A stretch of DNA of 64,000 bases from Zerene cesonia. Lineage: Eukaryota; Arthropoda; Insecta; Lepidoptera; Pieridae. Both the position numbers and the translations under genes were made by a program. The notes beneath the pieces were generated by a model. It was not told the DNA's origin. It made no database searches and saw only the letters and a program-made list of their open reading frames with translations. The stretch spans positions 2,542,001 to 2,606,000 of the forward strand of contig NC_052110.1 of assembly GCF_012273895.1 (NCBI RefSeq), given 5' to 3'. Position 1 is the first letter of the stretch, and each line of letters begins with the position of its first letter. Shown here piece after piece: positions 46,976-57,903 of this stretch.

Positions 46976-47168
46976 GCGCTTTACGCGAAGCGTTTTACGC
47001 GAAATTTCATTCGTATTACAGCTAATAGCCGTATCAAGCAAGGTATCAAGTATAAATAAAGCGACAACAGCGCTGCAGTCTCAAGATACGTCTAACAGTA
47101 CAACCGAGTGACACACATTAAGATGCGAAAAGCGAATTCATCACGAGAGATGTCATGTAAACATAGAG
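46976..47168 (+). promoter_or_regulatory. Promoter-like segment with TATA box, short leader and ATG
   Basis: A 14-bp tandem word (ctttacgcgaagcg / ttttacgcgaa) is followed by an inverted GAA-TTC pair (cgaaatttca), a TATA box TATAAATA (47051-47058), an initiator-like gcagtct (A at 47077), and an ATG at 47123 in good context (attaagATG). The frame reads MRKANSSREMSC and stops after 21 codons unless spliced; a weak donor (gag|gtgggc) lies at 47168. Spacing from TATA to initiator is about 26 bp, slightly short for arthropods. If real, the downstream gene has lost its exons or they lie in or beyond the 1-kb gap. Confidence 0.3.
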
Positions 47169-47286
47169 GTGGGCATGATATCGATTAATCGAAAAATATC
47201 GATCGTTATTAAATAAATTAATTTCAATAATTTTACTTCGGTACTAAAATACGCAATAATCTTCATGATTTTTTCAGATGTTAGTT

Positions 47287-47327
47287 CTATTTATAGCATT
47301 TGATTACAAATCAAATGCTATAAATAG
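47287..47327. repeat. Perfect inverted repeat, 18-bp arms
   Basis: ctatttatagcatttgat and its exact complement flank the 5-nt loop tacaa. It lies shortly after agaggtgggcatgatatcg (47165), which resembles a hAT terminal repeat, so it may be internal to a small hAT-like element. Confidence 0.9.
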
Positions 47328-47879
47328 TAATAATAATATATATTAAATTAAATTTATATATCACTTTCAAAATAATTACGGCTACTAGCTTATATTGTAA
47401 GTTGTACATCCTTGAAGTGACATATTATAAATACTATTTTCACCTTCTTCTTAGCCTTTTCTTATCTATGGGACATATTATATAAAGTCTATGGTAATAC
47501 ATAATAAATATAACACTTTTTCCCCTTGATGTTTAGAGTCATGCAGACTCTTTTCAAAATTTAATAAAATATAAATCAATCGTTTATTATATGACTCGCA
47601 AAATTGGCGATAACAAATATAGTATGAACTATGAAAAAAGACTAATAAACTTGGGTATCCCAAGTTAATTCAGCATTATGAAACTTGATTTATCTAACAC
47701 CCCACGCGGACATATTCAATCAGCTATCCCTTTAAAATTACCCACCATTATCCTATCCGCTAGACAAGCCAACGAAACGGCGCATAAAATTGCAAATAGA
47801 AGTCCAAGATATATAGCACCACTTAATCTGTTATGTTGGCGCTTGGCACATAATTTATCGATATGCTATCGTACTGTAC

Positions 47880-48140
47880 GTCCCTAGCCTCATCTGGACA
47901 GATGTTCGGCAGGTGGCGCTGCAGGTGATGGCCATACTTGGCGCGCATTCTGCCGCCAAAATCTCACATTCTCAAAACTGCAATTGTTGCTACAAACTTC
48001 GATATAGATCTGTCTATTGTCTATGGTACGTTTTCGATTCTGTGCTATGGTCTCTGTTGTCTATGGAGTTCGGTTGTCGTGTCACGGAAAGATGGCCTAC
48101 TCGTGGTGAAACAGTGCATTTTCGTTTATAAGACGAAAGC
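47880..48140. other. GC-richer island before the gap, with a CTCF-like site
   Basis: Two overlapping plus frames of about 70 codons (47913-48131 and 47938-48147) are open. One reads LKTAIVATNFDIDLSIVYG with a hydrophobic middle. No family is recognised. TCGGCAGGTGGCGC at 47906-47919 matches 12 of 14 CTCF core positions and contains the fly-type AGGTGGCGC. Could be a promoter-proximal island or an exon whose partners fall in the gap. Confidence 0.2.
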
Positions 48141-48737
48141 TTATTGACTTTTACCATTTGTATTGTAGAGAAAACAAGTTATTTTTTTTATAACAATTGT
48201 AATTGTTGGAACTACTTTTGTTTTTATGAAGTAAAGGGTAGTTTTTGTCCGTGACATTTGATTAATTGCTCCTACTGACCTAAATTTCATATAAATAGTT
48301 GTTGTTTCTCAACAGCGTCTTACGGCAATAACAGAGAAATAATTAACATGTGACCATTAGATATATAACCTGCTATAATTAATAGCGAAATTATATATGT
48401 ATTTTTGTACCTGATACGAATTTCAAAGAATCACGGTAGCGACATGTTGTTAAATTATTATAATTAAAGTGAAAGAAACATCGTCAGGATAGACTATACC
48501 TAAGTCTTTCATGAAATAAATTTCTAAATGGATGCCTATAGGCTATATACCTTTAGGTCATATAAAAAAACAAGAAAACACTATTGTTATAACCTATATC
48601 TTAATGGAGCTCAGTCTCACTGTACCAAATTTTACTCAAATTATTCTCAATGATTAATCAAATAATTCAGAAACTTACACCAAAAATATATATGTTTTTC
48701 CATCAAATACTTGCACGTTCATAAAAGAGTATAAAAA

Positions 48738-49737
48738 NNNNNNNNNNNNNNNNNNNNNNNNNNNNNNNNNNNNNNNNNNNNNNNNNNNNNNNNNNNNNNN
48801 NNNNNNNNNNNNNNNNNNNNNNNNNNNNNNNNNNNNNNNNNNNNNNNNNNNNNNNNNNNNNNNNNNNNNNNNNNNNNNNNNNNNNNNNNNNNNNNNNNNN
48901 NNNNNNNNNNNNNNNNNNNNNNNNNNNNNNNNNNNNNNNNNNNNNNNNNNNNNNNNNNNNNNNNNNNNNNNNNNNNNNNNNNNNNNNNNNNNNNNNNNNN
49001 NNNNNNNNNNNNNNNNNNNNNNNNNNNNNNNNNNNNNNNNNNNNNNNNNNNNNNNNNNNNNNNNNNNNNNNNNNNNNNNNNNNNNNNNNNNNNNNNNNNN
49101 NNNNNNNNNNNNNNNNNNNNNNNNNNNNNNNNNNNNNNNNNNNNNNNNNNNNNNNNNNNNNNNNNNNNNNNNNNNNNNNNNNNNNNNNNNNNNNNNNNNN
49201 NNNNNNNNNNNNNNNNNNNNNNNNNNNNNNNNNNNNNNNNNNNNNNNNNNNNNNNNNNNNNNNNNNNNNNNNNNNNNNNNNNNNNNNNNNNNNNNNNNNN
49301 NNNNNNNNNNNNNNNNNNNNNNNNNNNNNNNNNNNNNNNNNNNNNNNNNNNNNNNNNNNNNNNNNNNNNNNNNNNNNNNNNNNNNNNNNNNNNNNNNNNN
49401 NNNNNNNNNNNNNNNNNNNNNNNNNNNNNNNNNNNNNNNNNNNNNNNNNNNNNNNNNNNNNNNNNNNNNNNNNNNNNNNNNNNNNNNNNNNNNNNNNNNN
49501 NNNNNNNNNNNNNNNNNNNNNNNNNNNNNNNNNNNNNNNNNNNNNNNNNNNNNNNNNNNNNNNNNNNNNNNNNNNNNNNNNNNNNNNNNNNNNNNNNNNN
49601 NNNNNNNNNNNNNNNNNNNNNNNNNNNNNNNNNNNNNNNNNNNNNNNNNNNNNNNNNNNNNNNNNNNNNNNNNNNNNNNNNNNNNNNNNNNNNNNNNNNN
49701 NNNNNNNNNNNNNNNNNNNNNNNNNNNNNNNNNNNNN
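48738..49737. other. Assembly gap of 1000 N
   Basis: Exactly 1000 unknown bases, so probably a placeholder scaffold gap of arbitrary size. The apparent 348-codon minus frame across it is an artefact. Confidence 0.99.
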
Positions 49738-50472
49738 ATAGTTTCGTTCTATAGAAAAATATCAATTACATACCCTATAAGCCATTGTATAAGCATTATA
49801 AATATGACATTTACCATTTTTGAATAAAAATTAGCTATACTTAAACACAAACATAACAAAATAATGTTATTGTTTTTTTATCCCCAAGTACATATCGTAT
49901 CTAAGAAAGAAATAATTGAAATAACAGAGTTAATGAAATTTACACCTACATTGCAAAAGCAAATGTTTTGTATTAATATAAAATTCTTCACGTTCTTAGT
50001 GCAATTTGTTATTTGTTTTGTATGAAAACAATCTCAAATATGTATATCATATTTCTTTTCTACAAAAAAAAAAAATAAGATCAAATGACAACAATTTCCT
50101 TTCAAAGATCGCATCTAAAGATTTATTAGAACTCACGGAGTTTCTGACAAAACTACACTAAATAAAAATAGAAGAATTCAGAATGTCGTTCCTGAATTCG
50201 TTTGGGAACGTTGTTAAATTTTTTTTCTACTTTCAGCAAAAGCAAACATTATCAAGGATTATACAAGATATAAATTATTTCTACCAATTATTTGGGACTA
50301 GGTGTTTAAACGAGTTAAAATACCACATCACCGAGTATTATGTATATACTTATTATAAAATATGCATAAGAGAGCCCTAATTTCTCACATCTTCAATTAC
50401 AATAATATGCAATAAATGCAAAGCAATTGGATTATTGTGAATAATCTATACTATATTACTATATCCACACGA
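49738..50472. other. AT-rich spacer
   Basis: The 65-codon plus frame at 50183 contains a splice-acceptor-like string (ctactttcag) but no protein signature. Nothing else is seen. Confidence 0.5.
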
Positions 50473-50580
50473 ATAATAAAATAAAGCTGAAGAGTTAGCT
50501 CGTTGTTTGTTATGATCGACGATGATTATCTCAGGAATTACTGGTCTGATTTCAAAAATTTCTATGTGAATCCTGAGTGC
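50473..50580 (-). mobile_element. RTE-like tail repeat (family C), decayed
   Basis: aataaagctgaagagttagc, tctcaggaattactggtctg and atttcaaaaatttctatgtg are in reverse family C order. It directly abuts Helitron-like copy 8. Confidence 0.5.
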
Positions 50581-50581
50581 T

Positions 50582-50757
50582 AAGTTTGTAAGGATATGTA
50601 TGTGTTTGTTACTCTTTCACCAAAAAGGACTGAATCGATTGCAAAGAAATTTGGTACGTAGATAGAAGGACATCTGGAATAACATATTGGCAACTTTTTA
50701 TCCCGATATTCCTACGGGATACGGACTTACGCGGGTGAATCCGAGGGGCGCAGCTAG
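50582..50757 (+). mobile_element. Helitron-like non-autonomous element (copy 8), 5' end lost
   Basis: Starts inside the family sequence (aagtttgtaaggatatgtat) and ends gcgcagCTAG followed by T. The first about 20 bp are missing where it meets family C DNA. Confidence 0.8.
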
Positions 50758-51270
50758 TTAGTTATAATTTCATGAGATCAATTATTAATATGAAATTCAT
50801 AGTAGGGTATAATACTAGATCACATTTCGTCTTAAGAGTATCCAACGGAGGGGCATAAAAATATCCAATGTCTGACAGCTTAATCTTTTGTCATAAGTCA
50901 ACATTTTAAAAGGAACATTTTGGTCGGATTATGTCAACAATTTAATGCGAGAACTCGAAGTATGGAGTGACATGGTGAACTGGGTCTGACAGCTTCGATC
51001 ACCGACGGAAAATATTTCGACAAAAATATAAAAAGAAAAAAAACTGTAATTGCATTTTAATATTTTGAGGTTATGTCTTTCATGCGCCTATGTATCTACA
51101 TTTCACGCTCTATTGAGATGTGGCATTAGATTTATTTCAAATGTTACATCGACATAAAAGTATAAATTATTATAATTATTATATTAACGGCTGATAATTT
51201 GAGCTGAAAAATATAAATTAAGGATACCATTGAAAATGAATAGTGTATCAATCTATCAATATATCAATTT

Positions 51271-51602
51271 ATTTGTGGTAGTCGAGCACGCTTCGACACG
51301 AATTGGGCCAGCTCGCATCGGGGAAGTACCACACCCCCACAGAAGACCGGCGTGAAATAGCATTCTGCTGTGTTTCGTTGGGTGAGTGGGGGAGCCGGAG
51401 GCTCATATCCTTTTCCTTACCCATCCCAGACCTTTCCTTTATTCCTACCGCCAATCCTTTCTTAATCCCTTCCCAAAAAGTTCATTTGTAGAGGCGTAAG
51501 GTCTGCAATGGGCCTAATGCTTCTCCAAATGTTCATGGGCGGTTGTAGCGCTTACCATCAGGTGTCCCACCAGCGCCATTGCCGACTGTAACGTTAAAAA
51601 AA
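51271..51602 (-). repeat. Dispersed repeat, family A, near full length, reverse orientation
   Basis: gtggtagtcgagcacgcttc, gggccagctcgcatcgggga, gaccggcgtgaaatagcatt, gagtgggggagccggaggct, gcgtaaggtctgcaatgggc and gttcatgggcggttgtagcg. Closest to the copy at 15277-15615. Confidence 0.82.
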
Positions 51603-52979
51603 TCACTGTTTTAAATTTAGAGAGAGTCAGGTTTTTCTTTTCATCAGACACGCGTTCACTTAACTACAGATACTTGTATTTTGTAGTGTAGTGTACCTTA
51701 AATTAATATAAAAGTAGTAAATTTCATTACATTTCTTCTCCATATAAACATCGACTGTAGTATTAGATGGACGATACTCTCTTTGACTTAATAATCTTCA
51801 CATGAAAAGAAATATATTTCACAGAAAAGCACTATGTTGTAAGTCAATAATTAATCGTCAATTAAAGGACAGATTGTACGCGATAATTAACTACTAAAAT
51901 ATACCTGGATCCGGTCGAGATCGGTTAAGGATATGTACACACAAATAGAATATATTTTCCTATATTTTGGCTTATATCTTATCTACCTAACATTCTTAAC
52001 AAACTTATTATATCATCCTTACTAATTGCTTTATTGTGTTCATGGGTCAGTTCCGGTACTAATTAAAAGTACTAATTAAAAAAGGAATGGGCTCCTTTTT
52101 GGATGAATTGGGTGAATTTCGGTGGAGTTACTGTATCTACCCACATCAATGTCAGTAAATATTATTTTTAATGTAATTGTAATTAAATTTATTCTGAAAT
52201 TTAAGAAAAATACGCAAGTTTAATAAATGTGTATGTAGTATTTACAACATATGATAAGCAATTACGATAAATATTTCGTATGTGAATGATTGTCAAAAAC
52301 TGATGTTGAAACTTCACAGGTTCAATGGTTATAGAATTATATTTAAAAGGAGAAATAATAATTGAAATATGTGGATAATATGATAACCAATTCCAGCATT
52401 TATGATAGCTTGCGCCTTGAAACAATTAAATTAATTTGGACAACATTTTGCACACAGGTAAATACCTGAATTCATTTATCACGGAACTGTATTATATTAC
52501 GTATTCTTTCGTTTTGGGGATTTGAATCACCTAAATTAATATTTATTATATAAGAAAATACATTACTCTTGTCTAAGTCTGAACCGATATCATTCCACGC
52601 TGTAGTTCCCCAATTTCATTTTTGTTGTGTTCAGAGTCTGTATTAGACGACAATCGGTCGGCTTCTCATCTTATTGCAATGCTTATTTATAAAATATATG
52701 TAATATGTAAAGTCATTCATAACTAAACATATCGTGTATATACTCTTCATCTACCTCGTCGTAGTTTCATGGTACTTCTTTCGTTTATTTATGTAAAAAC
52801 TCATGAACAATAATTTATTTGCTTTGTACCCGAGTCGCAGCAGCCAACTTGCTAATCCAGATACATCCGAACCAATCATCAAAAATGATTTCGCGTCAAA
52901 CAGATTATTTTCCATATCCATACTCGAAAACGATTTATAATAAGAAAGATAAGATAAGCTATGAAAACTAGTATATAAC
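51603..52979. other. AT-rich spacer
   Basis: No gene is seen. A 13-bp tandem duplication (agtactaattaaa) sits at about 52055-52080, beside an unclassified patch (gaatgggctcctttttggat). Confidence 0.45.
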
Positions 52980-53080
52980 TAGCCTAAGTCGCATGTCGTG
53001 AAAGGCATGTCCCTGAACATAGAGCGGGACGACGCGGATGGTGCTCTGGTGTTTAGTATCCTGGATATACATACATATTA
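52980..53080 (+). other. GC-rich fragment, unclassified
   Basis: gcatgtcgtgaaaggcatgt, cctgaacatagagcgggacg and acgcggatggtgctctgg stand out from AT-rich flanks. One frame (VKGMSLNIERDDADG...) is open for 27 codons. Probably a transposon relic; a short exon is possible. Confidence 0.2.
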
Positions 53081-53157
53081 ATGTATATAAAATAGCTTGC
53101 GAAATTGCTCAATTGCTTCTAATGGTCAGTCCGTAGTACGTAGCTTGATTCTATATT

Positions 53158-53275
53158 GCACGTTCCCCAAAACGAAGGATTGAAGATTCGACTGTTTTTT
53201 TTGTCCTACTACTGGATAACTCCGTGAGTTTTTAACCGATTAGCGTAAACGTCTTTGGGTTTCATAGGGAATCCT
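53158..53275 (+). repeat. Dispersed repeat family K (copy 2)
   Basis: cgttccccaaaacgaaggat, gaagattcgactgt and taaccgattagcgtaaacg. Related to 23125-23210. Confidence 0.45.
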
Positions 53276-54177
53276 TGTCATTTTGTCCCATTTAATAATC
53301 TGGAGTAGTACGGGGAGGTACTCAAATGACGTCAGTGACCTCAATTTGAAGAAAAAATTTTTTGAAAGGGCAGTTTCATTTTGTGAATGATTGATGTTGG
53401 TCGAATGGTGAAATAACTTATCATATTTATCGAATTGTAACGCATTTATATTGTCTATCGTGTTGTATGAGAACTTATTAAAGCTTAAATGAACGTATAA
53501 AAACGGGAAAATAATCATATTATTGTTTTAGTAGATTTTAAGAGGATGTGATATTAATAGGATATAATAAAAGAACCTATAAAATTTTATAACTACAAAC
53601 CTAAAAGCAAATACGGAGCATAATTTATTTACGCGAAAAGATGACATTTATATTCGCTATACTATGGAATTAATAAGATAATCTGACCAATTAAAAAGGC
53701 ATTAATTGTTCGTTAAGCAAGATAACATTGATAGTTGCTTAATTAATATCGTCGTATATTAACGACCATTATTTATATGATTGTTACAGTATTAAAAGTC
53801 TTTATTCCAGGACCGTTTTATATAAAACCATGTTAGACAAGTACCTACATCCTTAACTCGAACACTATAAAAGTGCAAAAAAAGTAACGTAAAGTATGAT
53901 ATATATTTCAGTAAGCACTAAAATTTTATTACAAATTCCCGTATTGTTAGTTGAAAGAATTTATAGATTTTTAACAAAATCGTGAATGTCTCTAATTAAG
54001 TTGCGATTTTTAAGCAAAACAGATCAGCATACTAAAGCGAAAGAATTAAAAAAAAAATAAGATCTGTATTTAAACACTTCCGTAAATATATATGCATTTA
54101 ACATCTAATTAATTCTCTCAAGTTATTACGTGTAAGGAAGGAGTCTTATGCATTTGATATTCAAGAAATGATCGCTT
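53276..54177. other. AT-rich spacer
   Basis: A 92-codon minus frame (53518-53240) ends inside the family K repeat and has no signature. Nothing else is seen. Confidence 0.5.
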
Positions 54178-54280
54178 GGGCGTGGGAAAAAGGCCTCCTG
54201 TTCAATCCCTTCCCAAAACTCCATTGTAGACTACACCTGCTGGCCGCTCGCAGCTTTCGATAAAAAAATCACTGCCCAGT
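54178..54280 (-). repeat. Family A repeat, decayed fragment
   Basis: gttcaatcccttcccaaaac, tccattgtagac and taaaaaaatcactg resemble the end of the copy at 51271-51602, with most of the middle missing. Confidence 0.35.
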
Positions 54281-54983
54281 TTTTTCACTACTTCGATATT
54301 CCGATAGATATTTTTTAAGTAGTCCGTATACTGTGATTATTGAGACGTGGGATAATAAGTTTTTATTACGTATCGTTGTATGATGTTCATCAATCTAAGA
54401 GGTTGCGTTTTATTTTTAAAATAACATATCGCTTGGACAGTTAAACAAATATAATTGATTATTTAAAATAGGAATCATAGAAACTGCATATAATAGTTGC
54501 ATACAACTGCATGGAGGTCCTAAAAGGAATCCAAAACCATTTAAAAAGTTAGTTTTCTTCGCTCATAAAAAGGGTACCTACCGCATGCGTAAAATCGCGT
54601 AATGTCGTCAAGACGCAAAAAGCTCGGTAGCGTAAGTTCAAAAAATGCTACGTAATTTGAATAAATTAGGCGTAACAGTATCACGTATACTTCTTCGATT
54701 AAACATAATAAACGATTATAGTTTTTAAAGCAATATAGTTAGAGTGCCTTTTACTATGATATGTTTGAGACGTGAATTTGATTAGTGACTCAATTAAAGG
54801 AATAACCTGCACTTCCGTTCCTTTATCTTTTACTTTTAATACGATGTGAAATTATTAAAAGCTAAAAATAGTTAACTGTTATAGTCGTTTTTGATGAAAG
54901 CAATTTGATTTCAGTGATATGGGTAGTTCTTATTAGACTTTATAAAGATTATTTTGTTCGTGTTAGAAAGAGTGTTCTTTTTC

Positions 54984-55150
54984 AAAGGTGACTGACTGAC
55001 TGATCTATCAATGCATAGCCCAAACTGGACCAGGCTTATATTCAGGTTTATATTGATGCAGATAGCAACGGCTAAAAACGGATTCTGGTAAATTCTCTAT
55101 GAAATAAATATATTTTATCATGCGTGTGAATGTGCGGGCAACACAAGTGT
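54984..55150 (+). repeat. Decayed lepidopteran-type repeat
   Basis: gactgactgactgatctatc, catagcccaaactggaccag and tgatgcagatagcaacggct recall a widespread lepidopteran repeat that opens with GACTGACT. Only one copy is present, so the call rests on memory. Confidence 0.35.
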
Positions 55151-56912
55151 TTATAAATTGTATAATTAATATATATAAATTGTATAATTCCAATTATTAG
55201 GCTTAAATATAACTACAAAAATCAGTATGTTTTTCAATCTTTTCCCTATGAACTTAAATATATGTTATTTAAATACGTCTGATACAATTCTAAAAGATAT
55301 TATTACAGTGACATTTTAATTTTGGTATAAAAGCTTCGGCTACGTGTACAATTTATTCTGTGGTTTAGGATCGATTTAGTTATTCGATAAAATATTAAAA
55401 GTACGTGGCCTTAGCGCTAGATGGCACTGGTGATATTGTACTGTGTTGTTAATTTCGACTATTTAAATCTAATAAAGATATAGTATGAAATTACCATGCG
55501 AAAGAGCGTATTTGCAACTGAAATTAATTGAATGAAAATTTCCAGGTAAATCTCCAATTAGAAATTCATAGAAATTTTACCTTCAATAGAACCAGACGTG
55601 AAAATTAATATCAAATTGCATGAATAAGTATTTCTAGGCAGTTCATTCATACCATGAACCTCTTATAATGACTGCATAATATTCATTTAACCAATTAAAA
55701 CATTAAAAATAAGAATATACCGTTGTCTTATTCGAATAAATTATTCCTACAGGGCATTATACATTCTCGTAAAAAATACAATGAAAATTACCATCTTATT
55801 CATAACGGAATAAACGCCAATTGGTAAATAGGTGAATGCATTCTGCGTAAACTGTGTGAACAATTTGACACTTTTATACTTTTTGTAGATTCGCGTATCT
55901 GAATTAAGAACTAGTTATTTTCACAGATGCTTTTCTCATAATGTTAAAACATCTCTAGATATATAATAAGTGGTCAGTCTTTTTTTTGGATCATGTGATA
56001 GAGTTAATAGTAAATAATTTTCAATAGAGCAAAATCCCAGGGCAACAGGACGTATTTCTGAACGTAATGTGGTCGTTTGAGTAGTGTTAGTATGTTATAT
56101 TGGATCTTTCATACAAAACAATAAATTCGTATTAAAGACCAAGTTCTTACTGTAGATATGACTTTAAATGAAATATATATTATCTCATTTTACATCAGAT
56201 ATCCACGCTACCTACGCACTAAATGTTATAAGCAATCCTATAGAAACAGACAGATGTCAATGAATTGTTGTTAAAATTAAGCGCCATCAACTCAATTATT
56301 TTATATCGGCAACAAACAGACAAATTTTAATAGCATAAGGGATGAAAAATAAAATTCAGCAAGTAAAATTTACAACACTCGGACACCGGGCGTTTAATGG
56401 CTGGCGTATGAATATCGGATTATGGTACGCCTCGTTCACATATTTTGTTTCGCTTTTGTTTTGCATGTAATGTAGTGGCTGCTGGGTCTGTACCATTATT
56501 TTTACACAGTGAACAATGTTTTCTGTTTTTACTGTGAAATATTGTTGATGCACGCTGCGTGCACTGTAATAATTGGCTGAAGTTTACTGCGATACGTTCA
56601 TGCTGCATGTAGATTAATAGAATTTTACTCCCATCATTTAGGAATATGGATATGATTCTAACGACGCGACAGTGATTAATAATATTGGTACTATACGAAC
56701 AACACATGTTACCTTTAAATTGTTATGCCTTTTTTATTTACACATCGAAGAAACATAGTTGTGTTAAGTTTAACAACGCATGTAAAACTCCCTTATAAAT
56801 CTCAGACAGGAATAATTTAATCAGCACAATGCCTATAAAAGTTTTGAATGAAACAAGCATCGTATTCACTCATTACATAACCTAATCGCTAAACACGCTC
56901 TCCCACACTAAC
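55151..56912. other. AT-rich spacer
   Basis: No gene is seen. GCGCTAGATGGCAC at 55414-55427 fits 12 of 14 CTCF core positions. Overlapping minus frames at 56707-56356 have no signature. Confidence 0.45.
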
Positions 56913-57010
56913 CTGCACGCATTGGCGTATTTTTTCTACTTCCTCAAGTACAGGCGGTTCCGGATCCGCAGGAAGCCGAGATTGGGACGGTTTTTGTATC
57001 GTTTCCGGCG
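56913..57010 (-). CDS. Candidate internal coding exon of an unidentified gene
   Basis: Open in the frame PETIQKPSQSRLPADPEPP, then VLEEVEKIRQCVQ, to a good donor, CAG|gttagt. It looks like real protein (acidic, proline-rich, then helical) and is GC-rich against its flanks. A TGA (57014-57012) closes the same frame just upstream, so the exon would have to start at the AG at 57012-57011, whose upstream sequence (gagagtatgag) is a poor pyrimidine tract. The plus strand is also open here (95 codons), which may reflect composition. No partner exon is identified. Confidence 0.27.
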
Positions 57011-57751
57011 CTCATACTCTCATACTCGACGATTGAAGGTGCACGCTGACCTTGATATCGTATTTCAAAACTTCGAAGGGCGAAATGACACCCATATGAG
57101 CTTGGTGTGGGAGTTTGGAATTTGCGTACAAATATGCGTCGATGTACATCTTAGCTGTATATACTGTTGTCCTTTGCCTATATTTCGCAAGTGTCAAAGT
57201 CAAGGATAAATATTTAAAAAGTTTATGATTCCATGTAAAGAATTCGAATTTTGAACGTTCAGGTTGAGTAGGAATCGAGTTTAAAATAATGTTTCTTAAA
57301 AAATGTTTTAAGATGAGTTCCAAGAGATATATGTATAGGATTAAATATGTGTTACCTAAAATTAAAGTCTGATTTCAGTTTTATTTAACTATAGCGGTTG
57401 ATTCATATTCATAGTTAAGGAACATTTGATTACATTAATACAGTATTAATCCAAAAATTTATTCTTGCGTAATTATTGATAAACGTAAAACAAATAAATG
57501 TCAAGTATAATTTTGATTTTATGCCAGGTGTAGATAATATCGATTGTTAATAAAGTAAACATTAAAACGTCCATCGAGCAATAATTTCGTAAAGTATGGT
57601 CGTAAGAGTACACTTTAGGCATATAATTTACTTAAGAGATTATAAAGACAGATGGCGGACCAATCGGACCACTTGCAGTAAACGATTTGTTTTTTTCAAC
57701 ACCATGTGGATTGCTGTCTAGAACTTTTTCACCGTCATATTTGCATCCAAA

Positions 57752-57903
57752 ATGACATATGCCGCTGTCGAAATTTCCAGAAAAAAATCTAAGATTCCTA
57801 AGAAAAAATCTGAGAAAAAAGGCTCAAGGAGCGACAGATGTACGAAAAGAAACATCGGCAAGCACGTGCCATCTGCCAAATCTCCTAAGAAACACGCACA
57901 CAG
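57752..57903 (+). CDS. Candidate first coding exon encoding a lysine-rich basic peptide
   Basis: ATG in good context (tccaaaATGa) opens 50 codons to a good donor, CACACAG|gtaaag, with two bases carried over. The peptide starts MTYAAVEISRKKSKIPKKKS and is about a third Lys/Arg (KKSEKKGSRSDRCTKR..., AKSPKKHAH), as in nuclear or nucleolar tails or histone H1-like linkers; no domain is recognised. The frame is open back to a TAG at 57720 that could be an acceptor (gctgtctag), so it might be internal. No partner exon is seen. A-rich DNA can mimic lysine codons, so caution is needed. Confidence 0.27.

Noticed and set aside
48719..49765. 348-codon minus frame
   Set aside because: It consists almost entirely of N from the assembly gap.
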